Positions 8,013-15,632 of a stretch of DNA of 43,903 bases are shown in pieces. Position 1 is the stretch's first letter, and each line of letters opens with the position of its first letter. The notes under the pieces were generated by a model that was not told where the DNA came from, ran no database searches, and worked only from the letters and a program-made list of their open reading frames with translations. The DNA comes from PALSA-505 sp035308365 (GTDB lineage: Bacteria > Actinomycetota > Actinomycetes > Streptosporangiales > Streptosporangiaceae). A program made the position numbers and the translations under genes. The stretch covers positions 1-43,903 of the forward strand of contig DATGGU010000045.1 in assembly GCA_035308365.1 (NCBI GenBank). The letters are read 5' to 3'.

Positions 8013-8498
8013 ATGACCGATGACGCCGCCGCCATGCTCGAGGTCGCGATCGAGGAAGCGCGCGGTGGGCTGGCCGAGGGCGGGATTCCCATCGGGGCGG
8101 CGCTGTTCGGCGCGGACGGGCGGTTGCTCGGCCGCGGCCATAACCGGCGGGTACAGGACGGCGACCCATCCATGCACGCCGAGACGGCGGCGTTCCGGGC
8201 CGCCGGGCGGCAGCGCAGCTACCGGGGCACCACGATGGTGACCACCTTGTCGCCCTGCTGGTACTGCAGTGGGCTCGTCCGCCAGTTCGGGATCAGCAAC
8301 CTGGTGGTGGGTGAGGCGACGACGTTCGCAGGCGGCCATGAGTGGCTGGCCCACCACGGTGTCGCCGTGACGCTGCTGGACGACACCAGGTGCAAGGCTC
8401 TGATGAAGGACTTTATCGAGCGGAATCCCCGGTTGTGGTTCGAGGACATCGGCGAAGCCGAGCCGGGCGAGGCCGGGGACAATAACACCTCATCGTGA
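8013..8498 (+). CDS. Cytosine deaminase, yeast Fcy1 type
   Basis: A 161-residue zinc-dependent nucleobase deaminase converting cytosine to uracil in pyrimidine salvage. It has the two deaminase motifs, His55-Ala-Glu57 (MHAETA) and Pro81-Cys82-x2-Cys85 (SPCWYC). The C-terminus FIERNPRLWFEDIGE closely follows that of yeast Fcy1, as do EGGIPIGAAL near residue 24 and the overall length (Fcy1 is 158 residues). This sets it apart from the larger amidohydrolase-type bacterial CodA and from tRNA deaminase TadA. The ATG at 8013 is preferred over an upstream start at 7983 on homology and promoter spacing. Confidence 0.88.
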   Translation: MTDDAAAMLEVAIEEARGGLAEGGIPIGAALFGADGRLLGRGHNRRVQDGDPSMHAETAAFRAAGRQRSYRGTTMVTTLSPCWYCSGLVRQFGISNLVVGEATTFAGGHEWLAHHGVAVTLLDDTRCKALMKDFIERNPRLWFEDIGEAEPGEAGDNNTSS

Positions 8499-8528
8499 TA
8501 ACGCAGCCGCTATCGGGTGGTTCCTGGC

Positions 8529-8534
8529 TACTAT
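8529..8534 (+). promoter_or_regulatory. Candidate -10 box of a leaderless gene
   Basis: TACTAT lies six bases before the GTG at 8541. The spacing matches the leaderless pattern and is the reason for choosing that GTG as start. Confidence 0.35.
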
Positions 8535-8540
8535 GCGCGG

Positions 8541-9581
8541 GTGGACGCTGAATCCCCTGGGCTGCTGCCACGCCGTAGCACGACCCGGCCTAAACGCGTG
8601 GGCCGCCATCGTAGCCCTGACCGGCTATCGGTACCGGCCGCCGCTCCCGTTCTCGTGCTCGCGGTCCCGGCCGCGCAGTCGGCCGCCAGTGAGGCGATCG
8701 CCACCGGCATAGCCGACGTGGCGAGTTCCCTGTGCCCGGGGGCCGTCATCCAGGCTGGGTACGCGGATGGCGGGCGGGCCAGCCTGGCCGCCGTGCTCGG
8801 CTCGATCGTGGCGGCGCGCCCGGGCGGATCTGAAGCTGCCAGCTGGGACGGCGCAGCACTGGACGGTGGGGACGCGGCCGGGCCGGACGAGCTCAGCCCG
8901 TACGCGGCGGTCGTCGTGCCGCTGGCCATCACGCCCGATCCCGGACGGGATGCCTGGATCAGGCAGACCGTCGCGGAGGCGGGCCCATCCGTGGTGAGCA
9001 CGGATCAGCTCGGGCCGCACCCACTGCTGGCCGGCGCCCTGCACGACCGGCTGACCGAGACCGGCCGGGTCGGCCAGCGCCGGATCGCGGGCCTCAGCCT
9101 GGTCAAGCTGGAGGTCGGCGTGCTCGTGGTCGCGGCCGGCGGCGAGGATGCCCGCCAGACGGCGGAGACCGCCGCGGTACTGCTCACCGCCAGGCTGGGC
9201 GTGCCGGTCGCCGCCGTCTGCCTGGACAGCAAGGCAGGCCTGGACCACGGCGTCGCCGCGCTGCGCGGCGCCGGGGCTTCACACCTGGTGATGGCGCCAT
9301 ACCTCATCGGGCCCGAGGCCGGCCCGGGTGAGCTGGCCGGGGCAGCCGCCGCGGTAGGGGCAGAATGCGCGCCGGTGATCGGCGCCCATCCGGCCATCGG
9401 GCAGCTCGTCACCATGCGCTATGGGACGGCCCTGCTCGGCCAGCAGCCGGGCGGCCCGGCCCGGGCCGGGCCGTTAGACCACGCCGGGCAGCGACACGCC
9501 GGGCACCGCAGCACCGGGAGCTGGTTCGACAAGCCCGCTCCGGCGGCGCCGCACGGCCGGCTGACCAACGGGCCGCGGTGA
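8541..9581 (+). CDS. CbiX/SirB-like protein lacking the chelatase histidines
   Basis: A 346-residue protein with the two-domain architecture of CbiX/SirB-like chelatases. Strand VLVLAVPAA opens the first half and VGVLVVAAGG the second, with PYAAVVVPLAI and HLVMAPYLI as the matching later strands. True chelatases carry HG(S/T) at the end of the first strand and a second His before helix 3. Here these positions read AVPAAQS and ITPDPGRDAW, so metal insertion is unlikely. The N-terminal 35 residues are basic. The C-terminal 60 residues are low-complexity and His/Gly/Pro-rich. GTG at 8517 is an alternative start. It may be a degenerate or repurposed paralogue. Confidence 0.65.
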   Translation: MDAESPGLLPRRSTTRPKRVGRHRSPDRLSVPAAAPVLVLAVPAAQSAASEAIATGIADVASSLCPGAVIQAGYADGGRASLAAVLGSIVAARPGGSEAASWDGAALDGGDAAGPDELSPYAAVVVPLAITPDPGRDAWIRQTVAEAGPSVVSTDQLGPHPLLAGALHDRLTETGRVGQRRIAGLSLVKLEVGVLVVAAGGEDARQTAETAAVLLTARLGVPVAAVCLDSKAGLDHGVAALRGAGASHLVMAPYLIGPEAGPGELAGAAAAVGAECAPVIGAHPAIGQLVTMRYGTALLGQQPGGPARAGPLDHAGQRHAGHRSTGSWFDKPAPAAPHGRLTNGPR

Positions 9582-9597
9582 CGAAGACCACCGGGGG

Positions 9598-10578
9598 TCA
9601 GGCGGCATAGACCGTCACGCCGTCCACCACGGACGAGGTCAGCCTGCCATCGCGGACCAGGACGTCCAGGTGGGCGGCGGTCTCCATGACCGCCATCATC
9701 TGGTTGAACGGATCCAGTTCGTCGAAGTGACGTTCCCGGCGCGTCCAGGTCAGCGCCCTCGCGGCTTCGTAGCCGGTGCCCGCGCCGCGGGTGATCACAT
9801 CGGCGCAGGCGTCGAGACGCCTTGCGTGATGGGCGGTCAGCTCGTCGATCCTGCGGTGCGAGCTGTCCGCCACGCCGCCGTGCGCCGGCAGGAGCCGCAG
9901 GTCGGGCATTGCCCTGACCAGGTGCAGCGAGTTCAGGTAGTCGGCCAGCGGGAGCTGTGGCCTGGCGGGCTCGAAGCCGATCGACGGGGTGATGTGCGGC
10001 AGCACGTGGTCGCCCGCGAACAGCAGGCCGTTGCCCAGGTCGGCGAAGACCACATGGCCCCGGGTGTGGCCGGGGGTCGCGATCACCTGCAGCGTCCGGT
10101 CCCGGAGTTCCACCTTCTCGCCATCGGCCAGCCATGCGTCCGGCTTCTCCCAGTCGCCGCCGCCATCGGTGTCGCGATCCGGCCACGCGCGCCGCAGCCG
10201 TTCCACCACCGGGAGGGCTCCGCAGCGCAGCAGCAGCCTGCCGAACACCACCGACGCGCGCTCGTCGCGGTCCATGATGACGCCGAGCGACACCTGCTCA
10301 CCCGCGCCAAGCAGGATGCGGGAGCCGAACAGGCGGCGCACGGTGATCGCCAGCGTGTAGTGATCCCGGTGCACGTGGGTCACCAGGAACCTGCGGACGT
10401 CGCCGAGCTCGCGGCCGATGGCCGCCAGCGCGGTCTCCAGCCGCTGCCTTGCCTTCTCCAGGGCCCAGCCGGAATCGATCAGCGTCAGGCCGTCAGCGTC
10501 GTCAATCGCGTAGACGTTGACCGCCCGCAGCCCGTCGCTGGGCAGGGGAAGCGGAATCCTGTGCACGCCTGGAGCCAC
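9598..10578 (-). CDS. MBL-fold metallo-hydrolase
   Basis: A metallo-beta-lactamase-fold hydrolase of at least 326 residues. It has the metal motif THVHRDH (His68, His70, Asp72, His73), a further His in TPGHTRGH, the bridging Asp in LLFAGDH and a late His in LLPAHGG. The 200-residue core is followed by a helical region with RRERHFDELDPFNQM, typical of a large actinobacterial group of unknown substrate. The given start is GTG. Family-like sequence (SEWSEPGAFTVAPG) continues upstream in frame to an ATC codon at 10614, which follows a GGGAGGG site, so the true start may be that non-standard codon. A 17-bp palindrome lies upstream. Confidence 0.85.
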   Translation of the reverse strand: MAPGVHRIPLPLPSDGLRAVNVYAIDDADGLTLIDSGWALEKARQRLETALAAIGRELGDVRRFLVTHVHRDHYTLAITVRRLFGSRILLGAGEQVSLGVIMDRDERASVVFGRLLLRCGALPVVERLRRAWPDRDTDGGGDWEKPDAWLADGEKVELRDRTLQVIATPGHTRGHVVFADLGNGLLFAGDHVLPHITPSIGFEPARPQLPLADYLNSLHLVRAMPDLRLLPAHGGVADSSHRRIDELTAHHARRLDACADVITRGAGTGYEAARALTWTRRERHFDELDPFNQMMAVMETAAHLDVLVRDGRLTSSVVDGVTVYAA

Positions 10579-10662
10579 GGTGAACGCACCGGGCTCGCTC
10601 CACTCGCTGCTGATGGTGCCCTCCCGCTGCGGTCAACTGCTGATGAGCCGTCATCTGACCTT

Positions 10663-10679
10663 ACCGAATCAGATTCGGT
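10663..10679. promoter_or_regulatory. 17-bp palindromic operator, TetR-like
   Basis: ACCGAATCAGATTCGGT is a perfect palindrome about 40 bp upstream of the ribosome site of the MBL-fold gene. Length and symmetry are typical of TetR-family operators. No intact TetR gene is adjacent; the nearest is the HTH-less remnant at 12305. Confidence 0.5.
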
Positions 10680-10687
10680 CGCCACCC

Positions 10688-10774
10688 ACCTGCCCGGCAG
10701 GCACCCTCACCTGCCGGGCAAGCACCTCTCACCTGCCCGGCAGGCACCCCTGACCTGCCCGGCACGCGGAGAGG
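10688..10774. repeat. Four-copy 21-22-bp tandem repeat
   Basis: ACCTGCC(C/G)GGCA-type units start at 10688, 10709, 10731 and 10753, each followed by a variable AGCACC-like tail. Each unit holds a near-palindromic TGCCCGGCA core. They lie between the MBL-fold and glutamic peptidase genes. A role as multiple protein-binding sites or simple slippage are both possible. Confidence 0.7.
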
Positions 10775-10867
10775 ACGGCGCAGCCGGTACCCTTGCCCAG
10801 CACTGGGGATCATGCCCGGCGCCTGGCGCGCCGGAGTACCGGTCATGGGTGAATGAGGGGCTTCGGC

Positions 10868-11800
10868 ATGAAAGCGGTGCACATGAACGCAGTGCCCAGC
10901 TACCGATCGTGGTGCGCGTCCGGGCTGGGCGGGATTCGCGCCCTCGCGGCCGCCGCTGCCGTCGTGGCGGTCGCGTCCTGCGGGGCGTCCGGTGGTGCCC
11001 CCGCTGCCGGAAGCGCCGGCAACGGCAACGACGTCACCTATGGTGCCGCGACCACCTACGCGGCGCCCTCGCAGTCCTCGCCGGTGCCGACGGCGCCCAC
11101 CTCGGCCCCTCCCCCGTTTCCCGAGGTCGGGCCGGTCAGCAGGACGTCAGGGACAACGTCGATGCCCTCCGAGCACTGGGTCGGCTACACGTTCCCGGCC
11201 AGCAACGTGACCGGCGTACGGGCCGAATGGACGGAACCATCGGTGCACGGCGGCCCGAACAGCGAGGAATTCGTCTGGATAGGCGTCGGCGGGTGGAACC
11301 AGACCGACGACAACATCGTCCAGGACGGCACGTTCGTCTACTATCCGCCCGGCGGCGGCCGGAACGAGGGTGTCTGGTACGAGCAGGTGCCGCCGGTCAA
11401 CGGGCAGGCCAAGTTTCCCGGTGGGTTCGTCGCCCCCGGCGATCACATCTACGCCTCGGTCATCCACCTGGGCAGGCCCGATCAGTGGCAGGTAGCGGTT
11501 GACGACGTCACGGATGGCTCGAACTTCGCCATCAACCTGCACTTCCACTCGATGGACGCCTACCCCTCGTTCGTCGTGGAGGACCCCGACAACGGGCCGG
11601 CCGGGCCGGCCGGGCCGTTCTTCCCGTTCCCGCACTGGGGAACGGCAACGATCTCGAACATGCAGGTCCGGGTCGGGAGCGCCTGGGTGCCCGCGGCCTC
11701 GCTGCCGGCCTACCGGATCAACATGGTCCGGGGTGGCCGGGTCATGGCGCAGGCAGGCCCGCTGAGCACGCGATCCAGCTTCACGGCTATCCAGCGATAG
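10868..11800 (+). CDS. G1-family (eqolisin-like) glutamic peptidase, lipoprotein
   Basis: A 310-residue exported protein. Residues about 20-38 are a signal peptide ending in the lipobox VASC (Cys38), so it is probably anchored outside the membrane. A Pro/Ser/Thr-rich linker (50-100) follows. The domain from about 103 resembles G1 peptidases, the acid-acting eqolisins. FVWIGVGGWN precedes Gln152 (IVQDGT), then come VWYEQVPP and GDHIYASVIH, and Glu238 lies in FVVEDPDNG. Gln152 and Glu238 match the expected Gln/Glu catalytic pair. The ATG at 10868 has GAGGGG about eight bases upstream; ATG 10853 is an alternative. The 3' end overlaps the P450 remnant by 14 bp. Confidence 0.8.
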   Translation: MKAVHMNAVPSYRSWCASGLGGIRALAAAAAVVAVASCGASGGAPAAGSAGNGNDVTYGAATTYAAPSQSSPVPTAPTSAPPPFPEVGPVSRTSGTTSMPSEHWVGYTFPASNVTGVRAEWTEPSVHGGPNSEEFVWIGVGGWNQTDDNIVQDGTFVYYPPGGGRNEGVWYEQVPPVNGQAKFPGGFVAPGDHIYASVIHLGRPDQWQVAVDDVTDGSNFAINLHFHSMDAYPSFVVEDPDNGPAGPAGPFFPFPHWGTATISNMQVRVGSAWVPAASLPAYRINMVRGGRVMAQAGPLSTRSSFTAIQR

Positions 11801-12314
11801 CTCCATTACGGACGGGGTGGGCCTGGCCGGCACCGGCGGAACCGGCCGGGGGCAGCCCGGGAACCAGGCGACGGACGGTGATCCTGGCGCCCTTGTGCGG
11901 AGCGACCATGACAAGGCGCATCCTCGGCCGCTCGCCGTGTGCGGTGGTTGTCCGCAGTTCGGTCCGGCGCAATATCTCACGCAGGACGACCCGCATCTCC
12001 ACGCTGGCGAAGGCGGCACCGAGGCAGAGCCGGTTACCGCCGCCGAACGGCAGCCAGAGGGCCGGGTCGGGTGGCTGGGCGGCGAAGCGGTCCGGGTCGA
12101 ACACCAGCGGCCGGGGATAATGCCCGGCGTCCTTCTGCACCAGGATGATCGCCGGGTTGACCATCGTTCCGGCCGGCAGCAGGTGCCCGCCGACCGCAGC
12201 CGGCCGGGACAGCCTGCGGTTGACGTCGGTGACCACCGGGCGGACGCGCAGCGTCTCGGCGACGACCGCATCCAGGTACCCGTCATCGCCGTCGCGGGCG
12301 GCCCGCTGCGCTGC
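11787..12314 (-). pseudogene. Cytochrome P450, C-terminal fragment
   Basis: Only the last third or so of a P450 remains. It runs from the end of the K-helix region (DGYLDAVVAETLRVRP, with the ExxR Glu/Arg) through the PERF-like DPDRF and the haem loop FGGGNRLCLG with the cysteine ligand, to the C-terminus. Upstream in frame the family sequence stops at about 12300, and a stop codon is met at 12315-12317. The missing part is roughly 280-300 residues. Codon use and motifs are otherwise intact, so the loss looks recent. An internal GTG at 12236 could start a 149-residue peptide, but it could not fold as a P450. Confidence 0.85.
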
Positions 12315-12733
12315 TCAACCAGGCCATGATGGACGCCTTCACCGAGTACACCGAAAAGCTTCTCGCCATGGTTCAGGAGCCCGTGGAGGCGGGCGACCCG
12401 CTCGGGCGGCTGCGGCAGGCCTGGGGTGCCATGGTGGAGATGTTCGCGTCCATGCGGCCGCTGCTGGTGGCGTTCGTCGAGGCGATGACCCAGGCGGAGC
12501 ACAGCCAGGAGCTGCGCGCCCAGCTGAGCCTGGGTTATGAGCGGCTGAGGAACACTATCGCCGAAACGGTTATCGCCATGGCACCCGAGCTGCCGCAGGA
12601 TCAGGCGCGGGACGTGGCTTCCTTCCTGATCGCGGTGAACGACGGCCTCATGGTCCAGTGGCTGCTCGACCCGGAACGGTCCCTCGATGGGGAGCGTGCA
12701 TTCGACGCAGCGAAGATGATCTTCGGGGCGTAA
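12305..12733 (+). pseudogene. TetR-family regulator, missing its DNA-binding domain
   Basis: The frame reads AALLNQAMMDAF, then a helical TetR ligand domain with MVEMFASMRPLLVAFVEAM and FLIAVNDGLMVQWLLDPE, and ends at 12733. In intact relatives the segment just before ALLNQAM is the end of the helix-turn-helix (YF-SK-type), and that whole domain is absent. Upstream of about 12303 the sequence belongs to the P450 remnant on the other strand. ATG 12326 could start 135 residues, but they could not bind DNA. The gene diverges from the P450 fragment and was probably its regulator. Confidence 0.8.
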
Positions 12734-12741
12734 TTGGCACC

Positions 12742-12769
12742 CGCCAGCCTTCCAGAGCTGGTGATTTCT
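12742..12769 (+). terminator. Weak intrinsic terminator after the TetR remnant
   Basis: CGCCAGC pairs with GCTGGTG (one G-T pair) across an eight-base loop and is followed by ATTTCTT. It starts about ten bases after the stop codon. Confidence 0.4.
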
Positions 12770-13075
12770 TACCTGAGACCAGGTTCTGCCAGGGACGATG
12801 ACCAATGGCACGATCAACACAGGTGCATTGTGACAAATTGCTCATTTATCTCGGGATGAGGTCATTATTAAACCGGTGTTAATCTGATCCGAAGCGGGTT
12901 TCCGCCAGGGACGCCGGCCTTGGCGTGGGCAGGATGATCTTCGGAGTCGAGATCGCGGCTGTTGCTGCTGTTGCCCCTGGCCATGGGCATGCCCCCGCTA
13001 CGCTTCAGGAGAAGAGCTCGCCGGACGAGGTTGCGGCCTCCGGCCCGCGGCGAGGTCTGGCGGAGGAGGGCCTGC
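12770..13075. promoter_or_regulatory. AT-rich upstream region of the CHAD operon
   Basis: No gene is seen here. The segment about 12830-12890 is markedly AT-rich (CATTATTAAACC, GTTAATCTGATCC) and probably holds the promoter of the CHAD-ParA operon, leaving a long untranslated leader. I could not fix -35 and -10 boxes. Confidence 0.3.
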
Positions 13076-14812
13076 GTGGCGACGGGACGTTGCCGGGAGT
13101 TCGTGATCGAGGATGGCGGGGGCATGCTGGCCCGCCGCATCGCCACGGCGCTGGAGCCGCGCTACAGCATTGCGCAGGAGACGCGCCGGCGTGAGCGGCA
13201 GGTCTGGCTGGACACCTTCGACTGGCGGCTGCATTCCGCCGGGCTCGTGCTGCGGCAGCTCAGCACGGGGAGCGGGCGCGGTGGGCATTCCATGGGGGTG
13301 ACCGGCAGCCGGCCCTCGGCCGAGCTGGTGCTGACCACGGATGCCGGTGAGCAGGTCGCCTCGGCCCCACTGGGGTCGCCCCGCTGGCCCGCCCTGCTCG
13401 ACGCCATCCCGGCGGGGGCGCTGCGGGACCGGCTGGATCCGGTGGCCGGAGTGCGCGCGCTGCTGCCACTGGCCCGGGCGGAGGGCACGATGACCCTGTT
13501 CCGGGTGCTGGACGGTGAGCACAAGACCGTTGCGCGGCTCCGGCTCGAGGTCGCCTCGCTCGCACAGCCCGTGGGCGGGACACTGCCGGCCAGGCTGGTG
13601 CTGACGCCGGTGCGCGGCTACCAGCCCGATACGGACAGGGCGGCCCGGCTGCTGGCCGCCGCAGACGGGCTGGTGCCGGGCTCGCGCTCGGTGTTCCAGG
13701 CGGTGCTGGCCAACACCGGCCGCCAGCCGGGCGACTACCGGGACAAGGTGGCCGTGACGCTGCCCGCGCCGGCGCCGGCCAGGGCCGCCGTAGCCGGCGT
13801 TCTGCTCGGGCTGGCAGACACGATCGAGGCCAACGTCGGCTACGTGATTCGCGATGTCGACATCGAGTTCCTGCACGATCTGCGGGTCGCGGTGCGCCGC
13901 ACCAGATCCGCGCTCAAGCTGGCCGGGGACGTGCTTCCCCGCGACCTGGCCGCCCGGTTCGCCCCCGAGTTCAAATGGCTGGGCGATCTCACCACCCCCA
14001 CCCGCGATCTCGACGTCAACCTGGCGGGCTTCGGTGACCTGGCCGGACGGCTGCGGGCCGCCGCACCGGCGGACCTCGAACCGCTGCGGGTGCAGCTCGC
14101 GCAGCGGCGGGTGACCGAACGCAGGAAGCTGCTGCGCGGGCTGCGCTCGGCCCGGTTCGCCGAGCTGATGACCGCCTGGCGCGCCGCGCTGGACGACGCC
14201 GCGGCGGCCCGGCCACGGCGGGGACGCCACCAGGGACCCGACGCCGGCACTGTGGCCGCCGACCGGATCGGCCGGGCTTACCGGCGGGTGGTCAAGCGCG
14301 GAGCGGCGATCAGTGCCGCCGGGACGGCCGGCGGGCCGCCCGCCGAGGACATGCACAGCTTGCGCAAACGGTGCAAGGAGCTGCGCTACCTGCTGGAGTT
14401 CTTCGGCTCGCTCTACGAGCCGGCCGCGCTGCGGCGCGCGGTGAAGGACCTAAAGGGCCTGCAGGACTGCCTGGGAGAGTTCCAGGATGCCCAGGTGCAG
14501 CGCGATGAGATCAGGGAATTCGCCACCCAGATGCTGACCCAGCGGGCCACGCAAGGTACCAGACGGCATCACCGGCCCGCGCCGCCGGGCCCCGGTGAGC
14601 TGGCGGCCGCGCCGCGCAGGTGGCAGCCTGCGCCGGCGGGGCCGGGAGCCGGTGAGCTGGCGGCCACGTTGCTCGCCATGGGCGAGCTCACCGCCCGGCT
14701 CGATGCCCAGCAGCGCCGCGCCCGCGCCGAGGTGGCCGGCCGCTTCGGCGAATTCGCCGAAGCGGGTGTCCTGCGCACACTCGGCATCGGCGGCCGGGCG
14801 GCGATGTCATGA
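13076..14812 (+). CDS. CYTH-like / CHAD domain protein
   Basis: A 578-residue protein. Residues about 10-235 look like a divergent CYTH (triphosphate tunnel) domain: REFVIEDG, RQVWLDTFDWRLHSAGLVLR, then FRVLDGEHKTVARLRLE. Residues about 260-570 are a CHAD domain of helical repeats with the conserved basic signatures FLHDLRVAVRRTRSALK and MHSLRKRCKELRYLLEFF, which bind polyphosphate in this family. A Pro/Gly/Ala insert with a repeated GELAA motif splits the last helices. I chose GTG 13076 because GGAGGAGGG lies five bases before it. Its stop overlaps the ParA start as ATGA, so the two are coupled. A role in polyphosphate handling is inferred from the family. Confidence 0.85.
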   Translation: MATGRCREFVIEDGGGMLARRIATALEPRYSIAQETRRRERQVWLDTFDWRLHSAGLVLRQLSTGSGRGGHSMGVTGSRPSAELVLTTDAGEQVASAPLGSPRWPALLDAIPAGALRDRLDPVAGVRALLPLARAEGTMTLFRVLDGEHKTVARLRLEVASLAQPVGGTLPARLVLTPVRGYQPDTDRAARLLAAADGLVPGSRSVFQAVLANTGRQPGDYRDKVAVTLPAPAPARAAVAGVLLGLADTIEANVGYVIRDVDIEFLHDLRVAVRRTRSALKLAGDVLPRDLAARFAPEFKWLGDLTTPTRDLDVNLAGFGDLAGRLRAAAPADLEPLRVQLAQRRVTERRKLLRGLRSARFAELMTAWRAALDDAAAARPRRGRHQGPDAGTVAADRIGRAYRRVVKRGAAISAAGTAGGPPAEDMHSLRKRCKELRYLLEFFGSLYEPAALRRAVKDLKGLQDCLGEFQDAQVQRDEIREFATQMLTQRATQGTRRHHRPAPPGPGELAAAPRRWQPAPAGPGAGELAATLLAMGELTARLDAQQRRARAEVAGRFGEFAEAGVLRTLGIGGRAAMS

Positions 14813-15576
14813 AGATCTTCGCGACGTACAACATCAAGGGTGGCGTCGGGAAGACCTCGGCCGCGGTCAACCTCGCCTACCTCGCCGGAGAGGCCGGCTA
14901 CCGGACCCTGCTGTGGGATCTCGACCCGCAGGCGGCCGCGTCCTACGTGTTCCGGGTGCGGCCGCGGGTGAAGGGCGGCGCGAAGGGCCTGATCCGCGGG
15001 GCCAGGCCACTCGGCGATGCGATCAAGGGCACCGACTTCGACCTGCTGGACCTGCTGCCCGCCGACTTCACCTACCGGAACATGGACCTGGCACTGGACA
15101 AGGCCAAGAAGCCGGCCCGGCAACTGTCCCGCCTGCTCGGCCCGCTGGCCGGCGAATACGACATCGTCTTTCTCGACTGCCCGCCCAGCATCTCGCTGGT
15201 GTCGGAGAACATCCTGCACGCGGTGCACACGCTGCTGGTCCCGATCATCCCGACCACGCTGTCCGAGCGCACGTTCGACCAGCTCACCGGCTTCATCGAC
15301 AGCCTGAACGGGAGCCGGCCCGAAGTCCTGGCGTTCTTCTCCATGGTGGACCGGCGCAAGCGGCTGCACCGCGACATCACCGAACGGCTGCCGGCCTCGC
15401 GTCCCGGCATCGCCTCGGCCACCATTCCGGCGATGACGCTGGTGGAGCAGATGGCCGTGCGCCGGGCACCGGTGCCGGCCTTCGCCCCGCGCAGCGCGGC
15501 GGCGCAACGCTACCGGGAGCTGTGGGCCGAGCTCCGCACCCGGTCCGGCACGGCCGATCCGGCCACGCCAGGCTAG
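14809..15576 (+). CDS. ParA/Soj-family ATPase
   Basis: A 255-residue deviant-Walker ATPase. The P-loop is KGGVGKT (residues 10-16) with the signature lysine Lys10, followed by DLDPQAA (about 37-43) and the Walker B-like IVFLDCPPS. Such ATPases dimerise on ATP and position chromosomes, plasmids or large protein assemblies. No ParB gene or parS-like site is adjacent, and its partner is instead the upstream CHAD protein, whose stop codon it overlaps. This suggests positioning of a cytoplasmic body, possibly polyphosphate granules. That is inference from context, not shown by the sequence. Confidence 0.88.
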   Translation: MKIFATYNIKGGVGKTSAAVNLAYLAGEAGYRTLLWDLDPQAAASYVFRVRPRVKGGAKGLIRGARPLGDAIKGTDFDLLDLLPADFTYRNMDLALDKAKKPARQLSRLLGPLAGEYDIVFLDCPPSISLVSENILHAVHTLLVPIIPTTLSERTFDQLTGFIDSLNGSRPEVLAFFSMVDRRKRLHRDITERLPASRPGIASATIPAMTLVEQMAVRRAPVPAFAPRSAAAQRYRELWAELRTRSGTADPATPG

Positions 15577-15632
15577 CCGCAGCCGCGTAGGCTCCTGCTG
15601 ACGAACCGGGCCCACGGATGACATGGGCGGCG

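Noticed and set aside
10688..10774. Possible CRISPR array
   Set aside because: Four units of 21-22 bp with almost no spacer between them are a plain tandem repeat. No cas gene is present.
9670..11502. 610-codon open frame on the plus strand
   Set aside because: It runs antisense to the MBL gene and out of frame through the peptidase gene, with filler composition.
11147..12820. 557-codon open frame on the minus strand spanning the peptidase and P450 remnant
   Set aside because: It is out of frame with the P450 homology and antisense to the glutamic peptidase. No motif fits it.
14809..15576. Chromosome or plasmid partition locus
   Set aside because: There is no parB and no repeated parS-like 16-bp palindrome nearby. 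The coupling is to a CHAD gene.
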